Source: JACRCG01 sp964524835 (GTDB taxonomy: Bacteria; Desulfobacterota; Desulfuromonadia; Geobacterales; Pseudopelobacteraceae). From it: a DNA stretch of 64,000 nucleotides. The notes beneath the pieces were generated by a model that did no database searches, was not told the origin of the DNA, and was given only the letters and a program-made list of their open reading frames with translations. Below, piece by piece: positions 46,061 through 54,445 of the stretch. The stretch lies in assembly GCA_964524835.1 (NCBI GenBank), contig CAZGEG010000008.1, positions 86,776 through 150,775 of the forward strand. Reading direction: 5' to 3'. The number at the start of each line of letters is the position of its first letter. The stretch's first letter is position 1. A program made the translations under genes and the position numbers.

Positions 46061-46223
46061 GATGAACCTCCTGTTAAAAAAATGGGCGTCCTGCAACGCC
46101 CCTTCGTCGCTCAAAGTTGCGTTACCGGGGAAGACGTCAACTCGTGCACTTACTCTTATAATTTTTCATCACTGTTCCTCAACAATCACATGTAGACAAA
46201 TGTTCCAAGAAGACCACTGATGA

Positions 46224-46709
46224 CTACGATAAGCCGTATTTCAGCCGCAATGCCGATTTCACTTCCTGCGGAACGAATTTGTCGATATCTCCGTTAAGCG
46301 AGCAGACCTCCTTGACAATAGACGAGGAAAGGTATCCGTACTGCAGGGAAGTCATCATGAACAGAGTTTCAATCTGCCGGCCGATGCTGCTGTTCATCTG
46401 GGCTATCTGAAACTCGTACTCGAAATCAGATATTGCCCGGAGACCGCGGATGATGACATGGGCCCCACGGGAAGAGACGTAATCGATCAGAAGACCGCTG
46501 AACGTGTCTACGGTGACCCTCCCCTCCCCCTTTACGACATCCTGAATCAACTCAACCCGTTCATCCGTTGTAAACAGAGCATTTTTCTGAGAGTTCCTTG
46601 CAACGGCAACAATTATTTCGTCAAAAATAGTCAGACCCCGCTTGATTATATCGATGTGGCCGTACGTAATGGGATCGAATGACCCCGGATAGACAGCAAT
46701 TTTCTTCAT
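46224..46709 (-). CDS. coaD: Phosphopantetheine adenylyltransferase
   Basis: Penultimate enzyme of CoA synthesis, 161 residues. TYGH (His18) nucleotidyltransferase motif within YPGSFDPITYGHIDII and the C-terminal ISSSIVKE-like segment (YLSSSIVKEV). It overlaps the end of rsmD by four bases; rsmD-coaD is a conserved pair. Confidence 0.96.
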   Translation of the reverse strand: MKKIAVYPGSFDPITYGHIDIIKRGLTIFDEIIVAVARNSQKNALFTTDERVELIQDVVKGEGRVTVDTFSGLLIDYVSSRGAHVIIRGLRAISDFEYEFQIAQMNSSIGRQIETLFMMTSLQYGYLSSSIVKEVCSLNGDIDKFVPQEVKSALRLKYGLS

Positions 46710-47269
46710 TTTTCCTCCTGAATAAAAAATTCGAGTGCTGTTTCTCCGTACACACGCCGGTCAAACCGCTGCAGGGTCCCGTATGACTCTTGTAACGGGT
46801 TCCGGACCGGGCATTCTGCAACCAGTATGGAACCGGGCATCAAAAGAGCGGCTGTGCCAAGCGCTCCAGGTATGCGCTGATATAAATCCGAATCATACGG
46901 CGGATCAAAGAACACAAGATCAAAGTGCTGATTCCGACCTCCAATAACAGCTAACGCTTTTTCCGCATCCATAGTCACAATTTCTGAGCGGGACCATCCA
47001 TTGACTACCAGCAGATTTTTTTCAATTATCGCCTTAACCGATGGGTTGCATTCAATAAAACAACACAGACCGGCTCCCCGACTTAACGCTTCTATGCCGA
47101 GACCGCCGGTGCCGGCACAGATATCGAGCACCCGAATATCTGCAAAATCAATACGGCTGGCAAGAATACTGAATAGAGCTTCCTTCACGCGATCAGAAGT
47201 CGGTCTTGTTGTTATTCCGGGTGGTGCTATCAGTTTCCTTCCACGTCCGGTTCCCGCGATGACCCGCAT
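46706..47269 (-). CDS. rsmD: 16S rRNA (guanine(966)-N(2))-methyltransferase
   Basis: 187 residues from the Met at 47269 (MRVIAGTGRGRKL). Family opening VIAGTGRGRKLIAPPG, SAM-binding LDICAGTGGLGIEALSRGA and the catalytic FFDPPYDS (DPPY). Start preferred to 47284 because homologs begin MRVIAG. Confidence 0.93.
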   Translation of the reverse strand: MRVIAGTGRGRKLIAPPGITTRPTSDRVKEALFSILASRIDFADIRVLDICAGTGGLGIEALSRGAGLCCFIECNPSVKAIIEKNLLVVNGWSRSEIVTMDAEKALAVIGGRNQHFDLVFFDPPYDSDLYQRIPGALGTAALLMPGSILVAECPVRNPLQESYGTLQRFDRRVYGETALEFFIQEEK

Positions 47270-47553
47270 GCACACGACCCTCAAACTCAGATTTCATCGG
47301 AAGCTAGCGCAAATAATGCCATTGGTCAAGCGTGAAGAATTTGCCGTCATTTCGAATAGTATCACAAACGTATCATTACGACAGGCGACGAATTAATTGC
47401 CCTTTTGACCGTACCTCTCTGAATCTGCTGTCCACGGCCCAGCTCTCAGGTTATGTAGCGAAATCCGACTGCCCTGTTTCCGGATGGAAGGTCTATTCCA
47501 CAGCTGATTTTTAACAGCTTGTATTGAATCGATGAGTCTGCTACCGTACGCAA

Positions 47554-47892
47554 GTGAAATTATTTGTACAACAAAGTCGATACATCCGTTTCATTACCCT
47601 TGTAACTCCATTATTTCTGGTTTTTGTTGGAATGAGAGTGCCGGACGTATCCCGTCCACACAAGCCCAGGCCGATGCGTCGGGCGGTAATTGATAAGAAG
47701 CCTGTCCAAACCGAATTGCAGTCGGTCGTAGAAATTGATTTAGACCCCGTTATTGCCTATTTGCCTCCCCTTGTTTTTCTTTCCATTGGAGTGCAATCCC
47801 CTGAAACACCCCACATCCATGCGCCGGTTCCTCTGTCGTCGCTGAGTCCCTTTCCTCCACGAGCACCACCGGTACCAACCCATCCCGCATAA
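47554..47892 (+). CDS. Possible small proline-rich exported protein
   Basis: An open frame of 112 codons beginning with GTG and lacking a good ribosome site. It has one hydrophobic stretch (FITLVTPLFLVFVGM) and a Pro-rich C-terminus. I do not recognise a family. It sits just before pal, on the same strand. It may be a real small envelope protein or a chance frame. Confidence 0.3.
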   Translation: MKLFVQQSRYIRFITLVTPLFLVFVGMRVPDVSRPHKPRPMRRAVIDKKPVQTELQSVVEIDLDPVIAYLPPLVFLSIGVQSPETPHIHAPVPLSSLSPFPPRAPPVPTHPA

Positions 47893-47986
47893 TCAACACT
47901 CATTTATTCAGTATTTCCGTGTTTCTGAATAGGACGCACCGGTGCGTCTCATTCCCATAATTTCATATCACCAGGAGTATCTACCC

Positions 47987-48583
47987 ATGATTCAGCGTAT
48001 ATCGTTTAATGCCGTCTTCGTTTTAATTGCTGCCATGCTCATGACTGCCGGCTGTGCCAAGCAAGCCGTTGTCAAGAATGACGAAGGAATCGCACCGGCC
48101 CCGGTTGTCAAGCAGATTGACCCGCCAAAATCCGGCGAGACGGCACCATCAAAAGTTGCCGCTACAGAAGCGGCAGCCCAGATTCCAATCCAGCCTGCTT
48201 CTTCAGCTGTTCAGGTGCAAAAAACATCAACAAATGAACAGCTGCAGTCTGCCCTGAATACTATTTACTTCCCCCTGGATTCCAACACTCTTACAGAACC
48301 GGCACGCAGCACCCTGGCAAAAAATGCCGACGTACTGATGAAGCAATCTTTGGCAAAAATACGTATCGAGGGCTACTGTGACGAGCGGGGTTCGGCCGAG
48401 TACAACCTGGCGCTGGGTGAGCGACGTGCCAAAGCCGCCCAACAATACTTGGTTACGCTGGGAGTCAAGCCTGACCGTCTGGTCACCATCAGTTACGGCA
48501 AGGAAAAACCGGCAGCCCAAGGGAGCGATGAGGACGCCTGGGCAAAAAACCGTCGAGATGAGTTTGTTGTTATAGGGAAATGA
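47987..48583 (+). CDS. pal: Peptidoglycan-associated lipoprotein
   Basis: 198 residues from ATG 47987 (AGGAG nine bases before). Lipobox LMTAGC with Cys23, an Ala/Pro-rich linker, then an OmpA-like domain (IYFPLDSNTLTEPA, IEGYCDERGSAEYNLALGER) that binds peptidoglycan. Part of the Tol-Pal envelope system, although tol genes are not next to it here, so it may be a paralog. Confidence 0.88.
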   Translation: MIQRISFNAVFVLIAAMLMTAGCAKQAVVKNDEGIAPAPVVKQIDPPKSGETAPSKVAATEAAAQIPIQPASSAVQVQKTSTNEQLQSALNTIYFPLDSNTLTEPARSTLAKNADVLMKQSLAKIRIEGYCDERGSAEYNLALGERRAKAAQQYLVTLGVKPDRLVTISYGKEKPAAQGSDEDAWAKNRRDEFVVIGK

Positions 48584-48586
48584 TCA

Positions 48587-48615
48587 ACACGCCCCCGGTA
48601 GTGCCGGGGGCGTGT
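48587..48615 (+). terminator. pal terminator
   Basis: ACACGCCCCCGG (48587-48598) pairs with CCGGGGGCGTGT (48604-48615) around five bases; very stable, with a short AT-rich tail. Confidence 0.8.
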
Positions 48616-48761
48616 ATTATTGATCGAGGGAGTACCCGGCAGTTCCCGATTCACCCATTCCGTATGTACAACACAGCCCTCAAATTCCGGCAGCAGCCCT
48701 CCGCCTCTTACCCGGACACCACCTGTTGCATTCTCAAACAATTAATCAAATTGTATACTCG

Positions 48762-48788
48762 CTTGCTTGACATAACGTCGCCCCATGC
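48762..48788 (+). promoter_or_regulatory. Heat-shock (RpoH-like) promoter of clpB
   Basis: CTTGCTT (48762-48768) and CCCCATGC (48781-48788) resemble the sigma-32 boxes CTTGAAA and CCCCATNT with a 12-base spacer, about 50 bases before clpB. Weak in the -35. Confidence 0.5.
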
Positions 48789-48836
48789 TTAACTCTTAAG
48801 CAGATGCAGTAAAAACAGTGTAAAAGAGGCACATAC

Positions 48837-51437
48837 ATGGACTTCAACAAACTTACGCAAAAATCCCAGGAAGCATTCGCCGAAGCGCAAAGCAAGGCCG
48901 TTTCGTTCGGACATGTGGAAGTGGATGGCGAACACCTGCTCTGGGCGCTGCTGGATCAGCCTGACGGTCTCGTGCCGCGCCTGCTGCAGCGGATGGATAT
49001 CCGTCCGGAAATGGTCAAAAACGAGATAGTGGCCGCACTGGACCGAATACCGAGAGTCTCCGGTCCTGGTGCGGAGGCGGGAAAGATATATGTGTCGCAG
49101 CGCCTGTCGCGCATTCTTGTTGACGCTGAAAACGAGGCCAAACGACTGAAAGACGAATACGTCTCGGTCGAACACCTGTTTATGGCACTGCTGGCAGAAG
49201 GGGAAAAGGTGCCCTCCGGACGGATACTCAAACTGGCGGGCGTAAACCGCGAACGCTTCCTGAAGACCCTGACCGAGGTGCGCGGAAGCCAGCGGGTTCA
49301 AAGTGCCAATCCCGAGGCAACCTACGAAGCTTTGGAGAAGTATGGCCGTGACCTGGTGAAAATGGCTCGCACGGACAAACTTGATCCGGTCATCGGCCGG
49401 GATGAAGAAGTGCGCCGGGTGATCAGGGTCTTGTCCCGCAAAACCAAGAACAACCCGGTGCTGATCGGCGAGCCGGGGGTCGGCAAAACCGCCATTGTCG
49501 AAGGCCTGGCCCAACGCATCGTGCGGGGGGACGTGCCGGAGGGCCTGAAGGACAAGATTATCTTTGCCCTGGATATGGGAGCGTTGATAGCCGGGGCCAA
49601 ATACCGCGGTGAGTTCGAGGAGCGTCTGAAGGCGGTGCTTAACGAGGTAAAGGAGGCGCAGGGGCGGATCATTCTCTTTATCGATGAACTGCATACCATC
49701 GTCGGTGCCGGCAAGGCCGAGGGCTCAATGGATGCGGGCAACATGCTGAAACCGATGCTGGCCCGGGGCGAACTGCACTGCATCGGCGCCACCACCCTTG
49801 ATGAATACCGCCTGCATATCGAAAAGGATGCCGCACTGGAGCGCCGCTTCCAACCGGTGCTGGTCGAACAGCCGACGGTGGAGGATACGGTATCGATCCT
49901 GCGGGGTTTACGGGAGCGCTTCGAGGTGCACCACGGGGTCAGGATTCAAGACAATGCCCTGGTGGCGGCGGCCACCCTTTCCAACCGCTATATCACCGAG
50001 CGGTTCCTGCCTGACAAGGCGATCGACCTGGTGGATGAGGCATGCGCCATGCTCCGAACGGAAATTGACTCCCTGCCGTCGGAACTGGACACCATATCAC
50101 GCCGGGTGATGCAGCTGGAGATCGAGGAGGTCGCTCTAAAAAAAGAAAAGGACAAAGCCAGCATGGAGCGGCTGGAGGCGCTGCGAAAGGAGTTGGCCAA
50201 TGACCGGGAAAAGGCCAGCACCATGCGGGCGCAGTATGATTCGGAAAAGATCGCAATCCAGCGGGTGCAGGGGTTGCGCGAGCAGCTTGAAAAAACCCGC
50301 CGTGAAATCGAGCAGGCGGAGCGGGCCGGCAACCTGGAACAGGCCTCGCGCCTCAAATATTCCGAACTTCCCGGCCTTGAAACCGCCCTGAAAAATGAAG
50401 AAACGGCATTGGGCCATAAACAGGGGGGGCAGAAACTGCTGCGGGAAGAGGTCACCGAAGATGAGATCGCCGAAATTGTCGCGCATTGGACCGGAATACC
50501 GGTCTTAAGGCTGGTGGAAGGGGAGCGGGAAAAGCTGCTGCGGCTGGAGGATATCCTGCATCAACGGGTTATCGGACAGGACGAGGCGGTGCAACTGGTG
50601 TCGGACGCCGTGCTCCGGGCGCGCTCCGGCATCAAGGACCCGCGCCGCCCGATCGGCTCCTTCATCTTCTTAGGCCCTACCGGGGTCGGCAAGACCGAAC
50701 TGGCACGAAGCCTGGCGGAAGCGCTATTCGATTCCGAGGAGAACATGGTGCGGATCGACATGTCCGAGTACATGGAAAAGTTTGCCGTGTCCAGACTGAT
50801 CGGCGCTCCCCCCGGCTACGTCGGCTATGAGGAAGGGGGACAGCTGACCGAAGCGGTCCGGCGCAAGCCCTACAGTGTCCTGCTGTTCGATGAAATCGAG
50901 AAGGCCCACCCGGACGTATTCAACATCCTGTTGCAGATTCTCGACGACGGCCGGGTAACCGACAGTCACGGCAGGACGGTCAGCTTCAAGAATACCGTCA
51001 TCATAATGACGTCCAACATCGGCTCCGCCTATCTGCTGGAAGGGATCACCCCGAACGGCGACATCAGGGAGGATGCGCGCAAAAGCGTCATGAACGAACT
51101 GAAAGCCGGTTTTCGCCCCGAGTTTCTGAACCGCGTGGATGATATCGTGCTCTTCAAACCGTTGCATATCGACGAGGTGAAGAAAATTGCCGATCTTCTT
51201 GCGGCACAGCTCAAGGGCCGCCTGAAGGATCAACACATAACGCTTGAAATTAGCGAAGAAGCGTTGGGTTTTATTGCCAAGGCCGGGTACGATCCGGTGT
51301 ACGGCGCGCGCCCTCTCAAGCGCTACCTGCAGCGCGAACTTGAAACCCGGGTGGCCAGGGCGATAATCGGCGGCGTCGTGATCGAAGGAGGAACGTTGAA
51401 AGTGGAGCTTGAAAACGGAACGCTCTGCATTAAATGA
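48837..51437 (+). CDS. clpB: Disaggregase chaperone ClpB
   Basis: Hexameric AAA+ disaggregase, 866 residues. Clp N-terminal repeats, first Walker A GEPGVGKTA (211-219), coiled-coil middle domain (roughly 400-525) that talks to DnaK, second Walker A GPTGVGKTE, and a C-terminal small domain. Full-length form. It works with the DnaK system to rescue aggregates after heat stress. Confidence 0.97.
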   Translation: MDFNKLTQKSQEAFAEAQSKAVSFGHVEVDGEHLLWALLDQPDGLVPRLLQRMDIRPEMVKNEIVAALDRIPRVSGPGAEAGKIYVSQRLSRILVDAENEAKRLKDEYVSVEHLFMALLAEGEKVPSGRILKLAGVNRERFLKTLTEVRGSQRVQSANPEATYEALEKYGRDLVKMARTDKLDPVIGRDEEVRRVIRVLSRKTKNNPVLIGEPGVGKTAIVEGLAQRIVRGDVPEGLKDKIIFALDMGALIAGAKYRGEFEERLKAVLNEVKEAQGRIILFIDELHTIVGAGKAEGSMDAGNMLKPMLARGELHCIGATTLDEYRLHIEKDAALERRFQPVLVEQPTVEDTVSILRGLRERFEVHHGVRIQDNALVAAATLSNRYITERFLPDKAIDLVDEACAMLRTEIDSLPSELDTISRRVMQLEIEEVALKKEKDKASMERLEALRKELANDREKASTMRAQYDSEKIAIQRVQGLREQLEKTRREIEQAERAGNLEQASRLKYSELPGLETALKNEETALGHKQGGQKLLREEVTEDEIAEIVAHWTGIPVLRLVEGEREKLLRLEDILHQRVIGQDEAVQLVSDAVLRARSGIKDPRRPIGSFIFLGPTGVGKTELARSLAEALFDSEENMVRIDMSEYMEKFAVSRLIGAPPGYVGYEEGGQLTEAVRRKPYSVLLFDEIEKAHPDVFNILLQILDDGRVTDSHGRTVSFKNTVIIMTSNIGSAYLLEGITPNGDIREDARKSVMNELKAGFRPEFLNRVDDIVLFKPLHIDEVKKIADLLAAQLKGRLKDQHITLEISEEALGFIAKAGYDPVYGARPLKRYLQRELETRVARAIIGGVVIEGGTLKVELENGTLCIK

Positions 51438-51452
51438 GTGAAGGGTGAAGAT

Positions 51453-51493
51453 GATAAAAAAGGGGTTCACATGATGTGAACCCCTTTTTTATC
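51453..51493. terminator. Bidirectional terminator between clpB and the aminotransferase
   Basis: 20-bp perfect arms (GATAAAAAAGGGGTTCACAT and complement) with a single-base centre; A- and T-runs at both ends serve both convergent genes. Confidence 0.93.
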
Positions 51494-51509
51494 ACTGAAT
51501 CAGTGTTAC

Positions 51510-52814
51510 TCAGACCAGATCCTGAACTCCCTGATGGATGATGTCGAAAAGCTCCTGGATATTCTCCTCGGCGATGCAGGAGAAGGCGATGCGCAGATCG
51601 GTCTTGTTGATGGAAATGGCGCCTACTCCGTACTTGTCCAACAGATGGAGACGCAGCTTTTCGGCATCTACGGTTTTCAGTTTCAGACACATGAAGTAAC
51701 CGGAGTTGAACGGGTAGTAATCCCAGGCTTTCTGGTACTTGTCGCTACCCAGAACCTGTTTTGTCTTCAGCGCGCGCCCCTTCATGACCTGGAACTTCTC
51801 TTCCTTCTGGTCAAGGAACTGTGGCGAACGGAGCGCCTCAATGACAAATGTTTGGGAGGGATGTGGGCAGTTGGAGATCTTGGCGCGGATGATACCCATG
51901 GCCTTTTTCTCCAGGGCGGTCATGACTGGCGTGTTTTCAAACTCGTTGCCGTCGGCGAAAGTAATGAAGCCGGTACGGAAGCCCCAGACGAACTCCTCCT
52001 TGGTGGCGCCATCCAGCTTGATTGCCAGGATGCGCGGGTGGAGGTTGGCCAGTTTGCCGAACAGCGACTCCTTCAGGCTGTCCTCGTAGAAGAGACCGAA
52101 ATAGGCGTCATCGGCGATCGCAACTACATTGCATCCCGCTTCCGCCACTTCCTTGATCGCCGCCACAATGGCATCCCCCTCGGCCACGGTCGGGGTGTAG
52201 CCGCTGGGGTTGTTGGGGAAGTTGAGCAGGACGATGGCCTTGCCCTTTTCTTCGGCGCTGTTCATCAGCTCAGCCTTGAAGGCATCCACATCATAGCCGC
52301 CGATAGCGGTAAAGGTCGGGTGTTTTTTGACGATAGCGCCGTTGCAGGTGCCGAAGGTCAGGTTGTAGTTGCCCCAGAGCATGTCGGGCAGAATCAGATG
52401 ATCCCCTTTGTCGACGAACATGTCGCCGACGATGGAGAGGCCGTGGGTCAGCGCATTGGTGACGATGGGGTTACTGAAATGTTTGCCGTTCTGGCTGGGG
52501 TTTTCCCGCAGCATTTTTTCACGCCAGAGGGAGCGCAGTTCCGGCTTGCCGGCCGGTGGCGCATAGGGATAGATATCCTTGGGATCAAAGGCGGAGAGCT
52601 TGTCCTGGATGCACTGCAGGAACATTGGCCCGCCGTTCTCGGTGGCGATGCCGATGGTGGCGTTGTATTTGTGAGCCTTGTCCTTGGCTTCGGCCGACTG
52701 GGTCAGGATACCCTTGGGAAAGAAGAGGTTCTTTCCGAGATCTGATAGCATTTCCAGGACATGGGGGCTGTGTTGGGCAAGCAGGTCGTTCAGTTCTTGG
52801 GCCAATGGGTTCAT
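51510..52814 (-). CDS. Class I/II PLP-dependent aminotransferase
   Basis: 434 residues of the aspartate aminotransferase fold. Motifs: NFPNNPSGYTPT, AIADDAYFGLFYED, and a PLP-Lys segment KLDGATKEEFVWGFRTGF (Lys after Thr, near residue 270). The build with an N-terminal FPKGILTQSAEAK is that of a Geobacter-type group of uncertain substrate, perhaps aromatic or aspartate. AGGAGGAAAA precedes the ATG. Confidence 0.85.
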   Translation of the reverse strand: MNPLAQELNDLLAQHSPHVLEMLSDLGKNLFFPKGILTQSAEAKDKAHKYNATIGIATENGGPMFLQCIQDKLSAFDPKDIYPYAPPAGKPELRSLWREKMLRENPSQNGKHFSNPIVTNALTHGLSIVGDMFVDKGDHLILPDMLWGNYNLTFGTCNGAIVKKHPTFTAIGGYDVDAFKAELMNSAEEKGKAIVLLNFPNNPSGYTPTVAEGDAIVAAIKEVAEAGCNVVAIADDAYFGLFYEDSLKESLFGKLANLHPRILAIKLDGATKEEFVWGFRTGFITFADGNEFENTPVMTALEKKAMGIIRAKISNCPHPSQTFVIEALRSPQFLDQKEEKFQVMKGRALKTKQVLGSDKYQKAWDYYPFNSGYFMCLKLKTVDAEKLRLHLLDKYGVGAISINKTDLRIAFSCIAEENIQELFDIIHQGVQDLV

Positions 52815-52840
52815 CGTTTTCCTCCTGAGTTTTTATCGTA

Positions 52841-52868
52841 CTTATACCAGAATCCGGCAGGGTTGCAA
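52841..52868 (-). promoter_or_regulatory. Aminotransferase promoter
   Basis: On the minus strand TTGCAA (52863-52868), 16-base spacer and TATAAG (52841-52846), 27 bases from the start codon. Confidence 0.5.
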
Positions 52869-53205
52869 AAGGTTATAGAACAGTACCGCCCCTGTTTTGT
52901 CAATAGAGAATTGACTCACCCGGCCGAGCAGGTTCTGTATGATACGGCTATCGTAACCGGACTGCCAGAGACAAGTGTCAATGGAATGACGAAAGGTGTG
53001 GTCAGTGACTTTTTCTGATACCGGTCTGTCCGGATTGGGGACGCTGATCAGAAGTTCGTAAACAACGATCCATTAAATATGTTTTTATGCTGACATGCCT
53101 TGTGATATAAAAATGTTTCTGTTACCTGAGCTTGACCGGATTTCCGCCGATTAACGTTTTGATGTTTGCAGCCGAATGCCGGATAATGACAATTACAGGA
53201 GAACC
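52869..53205. other. Intergenic region upstream of the selenoprotein gene
   Basis: About 340 bases with no convincing gene. It contains TTGACT (52911) and TATGAT (52938) but 21 bases apart, too far for a good promoter. A short frame ending near 53018 has no recognisable features. Confidence 0.4.
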
Positions 53206-53499
53206 ATGATGAACATCAGGAAAAAATATCTCGATTACGAGTACGAAGAGGTGCTTGACGGCAGGGTACGCGAGTTGATCAGGGTCGGGTGCGCCATTGC
53301 GGTTGGTTGTCCGACTTGACTGAAGAAACACTTCGCGGTCGCGAAGTCGCATGGAGCCACCGATTCTGAACTGCGGGAAGCAATCGCATACGGCATGATC
53401 GCACCTGGAGGACGGGCGAAGAATTTTGCTCTTGATATGCTCGCAGAAATTGAGGAGGCATCTGATTCGTCGGACCAGCCGGCAGAGAACCGGTCTTAG
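53206..53499 (+). CDS. AhpD-like selenoprotein (in-frame UGA = selenocysteine)
   Basis: 97 residues if the TGA at 53317-53319 is read as selenocysteine; conventional calling breaks the gene here. The protein fits the AhpD/carboxymuconolactone decarboxylase family: ELIRVGCAIAVGCPT-U38-LKKH, then HGATDSELREAIAYG. Cys35 and Sec38 form CxxU where AhpD has CxxC, and His42 matches its proton-relay His. The hairpin 3' of the UGA is a SECIS candidate. AGGAG precedes tandem ATGs at 53206 and 53209; either may be used. The frame runs uninterrupted to TAG at 53497. Likely a thiol-disulfide or peroxide-handling protein. A nonsense mutation is the alternative, judged unlikely. Confidence 0.88.
53330..53347 (+). 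promoter_or_regulatory. Bacterial SECIS element
   Basis: Arms ACTTCGC (53330-53336) and GCGAAGT (53341-53347), perfect 7 bp, with apical loop GGTC (53337-53340). The loop begins 18 bases after the UGA. In E. coli fdhF the apical loop is also GGUC at almost the same distance, recognised by SelB. Confidence 0.85.
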
Positions 53500-53615
53500 G
53501 AGTCTTAGGATATCAGTCAAGGCCGAAGAATTATAAATGACAAAACGGGCTGCCTGTTGGAGGCAAACCGGTACGAACAACAGGCCGGGCTGCTTCCGAC
53601 CGTTACGCCTCCTGC

Positions 53616-54260
53616 CTACTTCCGCACGAAGATCTCCTTGGCCAGATTGGTGTCGATGGCAAATTCAGAATAGCCGACCCGGAAAATATATGACGGGTAC
53701 GCCTGCACCAGGACGATCTTGTTGCCTGGCAGAACTCCCATTGCCATCAACTTCTGCATTTTTTTATTATCATCGGTCTGGATGTAGGCAATCTCCCCCT
53801 CCTGCCCCGATTTGAATTCGGTCAGCGGCACAACCCCCAGGTCACCGTCGGCCCGCGCCCGGAGGCAGCATTCTCCCGGTGGTATCGGCTTGCCGTGCGG
53901 GCAGGTCGCCGGGTGATTGAGCATCGTGCAGAGCTTTACATCGGCCCCATCATTGAGAAGATGTTCGAATTGACATGCTTTTAATTCACCGTCGTCACCA
54001 CGGATATTAAGCACATCCATCAGCAGACGCTCCGCCAGGCGGTGGCGGCGGATCGTCTGCTTCCCCTCGCCGCGCCCCTCAGGGCGGAAGTAGATCATGC
54101 CCTGGCGGATCTCTATCAGTGCGTGACCGGTCAATTCGGAGTACGCGGGATCGTCCGCGGAATACCCCAGCTTCTCCGGGTCGAGAAAAGCCGCCCCCCC
54201 CTCTTCCACCGCAACCCACAACGCTTCGAGGACCTCTTCCGCTTTTTCCGACAGTTTCAT
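53616..54260 (-). CDS. DtxR-family regulator fused to a FeoA domain
   Basis: 214 residues. A short N-terminal winged-helix part is followed by the DtxR dimerisation/metal domain (HRLAERLLMDVL, CQFEHLL, LNHPATCPHGKPIPPG), then a FeoA/SH3-like domain (VPLTEFKSGQEGEIAYI, MGVLPGNKI). Likely an iron-responsive repressor of the feo operon. No separate FeoA gene is seen near feoB, so this domain may also assist FeoB (inference). Overlaps the Cys-rich gene by four bases. Confidence 0.85.
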   Translation of the reverse strand: MKLSEKAEEVLEALWVAVEEGGAAFLDPEKLGYSADDPAYSELTGHALIEIRQGMIYFRPEGRGEGKQTIRRHRLAERLLMDVLNIRGDDGELKACQFEHLLNDGADVKLCTMLNHPATCPHGKPIPPGECCLRARADGDLGVVPLTEFKSGQEGEIAYIQTDDNKKMQKLMAMGVLPGNKIVLVQAYPSYIFRVGYSEFAIDTNLAKEIFVRK

Positions 54261-54445
54261 CCCTTATCTCCTTTACTATCATTTTTTCCGAAGAATATTT
54301 TCAGTTTTTTAACTACAGTGGACTCAAGCGGATTCTTGTAGTTGCAGCGCGGACAATGGACGCTGTGGCAGCCGCCTGGACAACCGCCGCACCCCTTTTT
54401 GCCGCTTTCCTCCTCGAATTCGAACCCGCAGAAGCCGCAGATCAT
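54257..54445 (-). CDS. Cys-rich mini-protein of the feo operon
   Basis: 62 residues from the Met at 54445, overlapping the feoB stop (ATGA). Ten cysteines or so in CGFC, CGGCPGGC and HCPRC patterns suggest zinc or iron-sulfur binding. In position it takes the place of FeoC; that role is inference. The longer frame to 54544 overlaps feoB and is not used. Confidence 0.75.
   Translation of the reverse strand: MICGFCGFEFEEESGKKGCGGCPGGCHSVHCPRCNYKNPLESTVVKKLKIFFGKNDSKGDKG

Noticed and set aside
51534..52745. 403-codon open frame on the plus strand
   Set aside because: Antisense to the aminotransferase gene; an artefact of codon bias.
52911..52943. Promoter for the selenoprotein gene at TTGACT...TATGAT
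   Set aside because: The 21-base spacing is too long for a normal sigma-70 promoter.
53317..53319. Reading the TGA as a frameshift or pseudogene stop
   Set aside because: The frame is the same before and after, the TGA falls on an active-site Cys position and a SECIS-like hairpin follows.
53122..53580. 152-codon minus-strand frame over the selenoprotein
   Set aside because: No recognisable domain or ribosome site; the opposite strand encodes a conserved AhpD-like protein.
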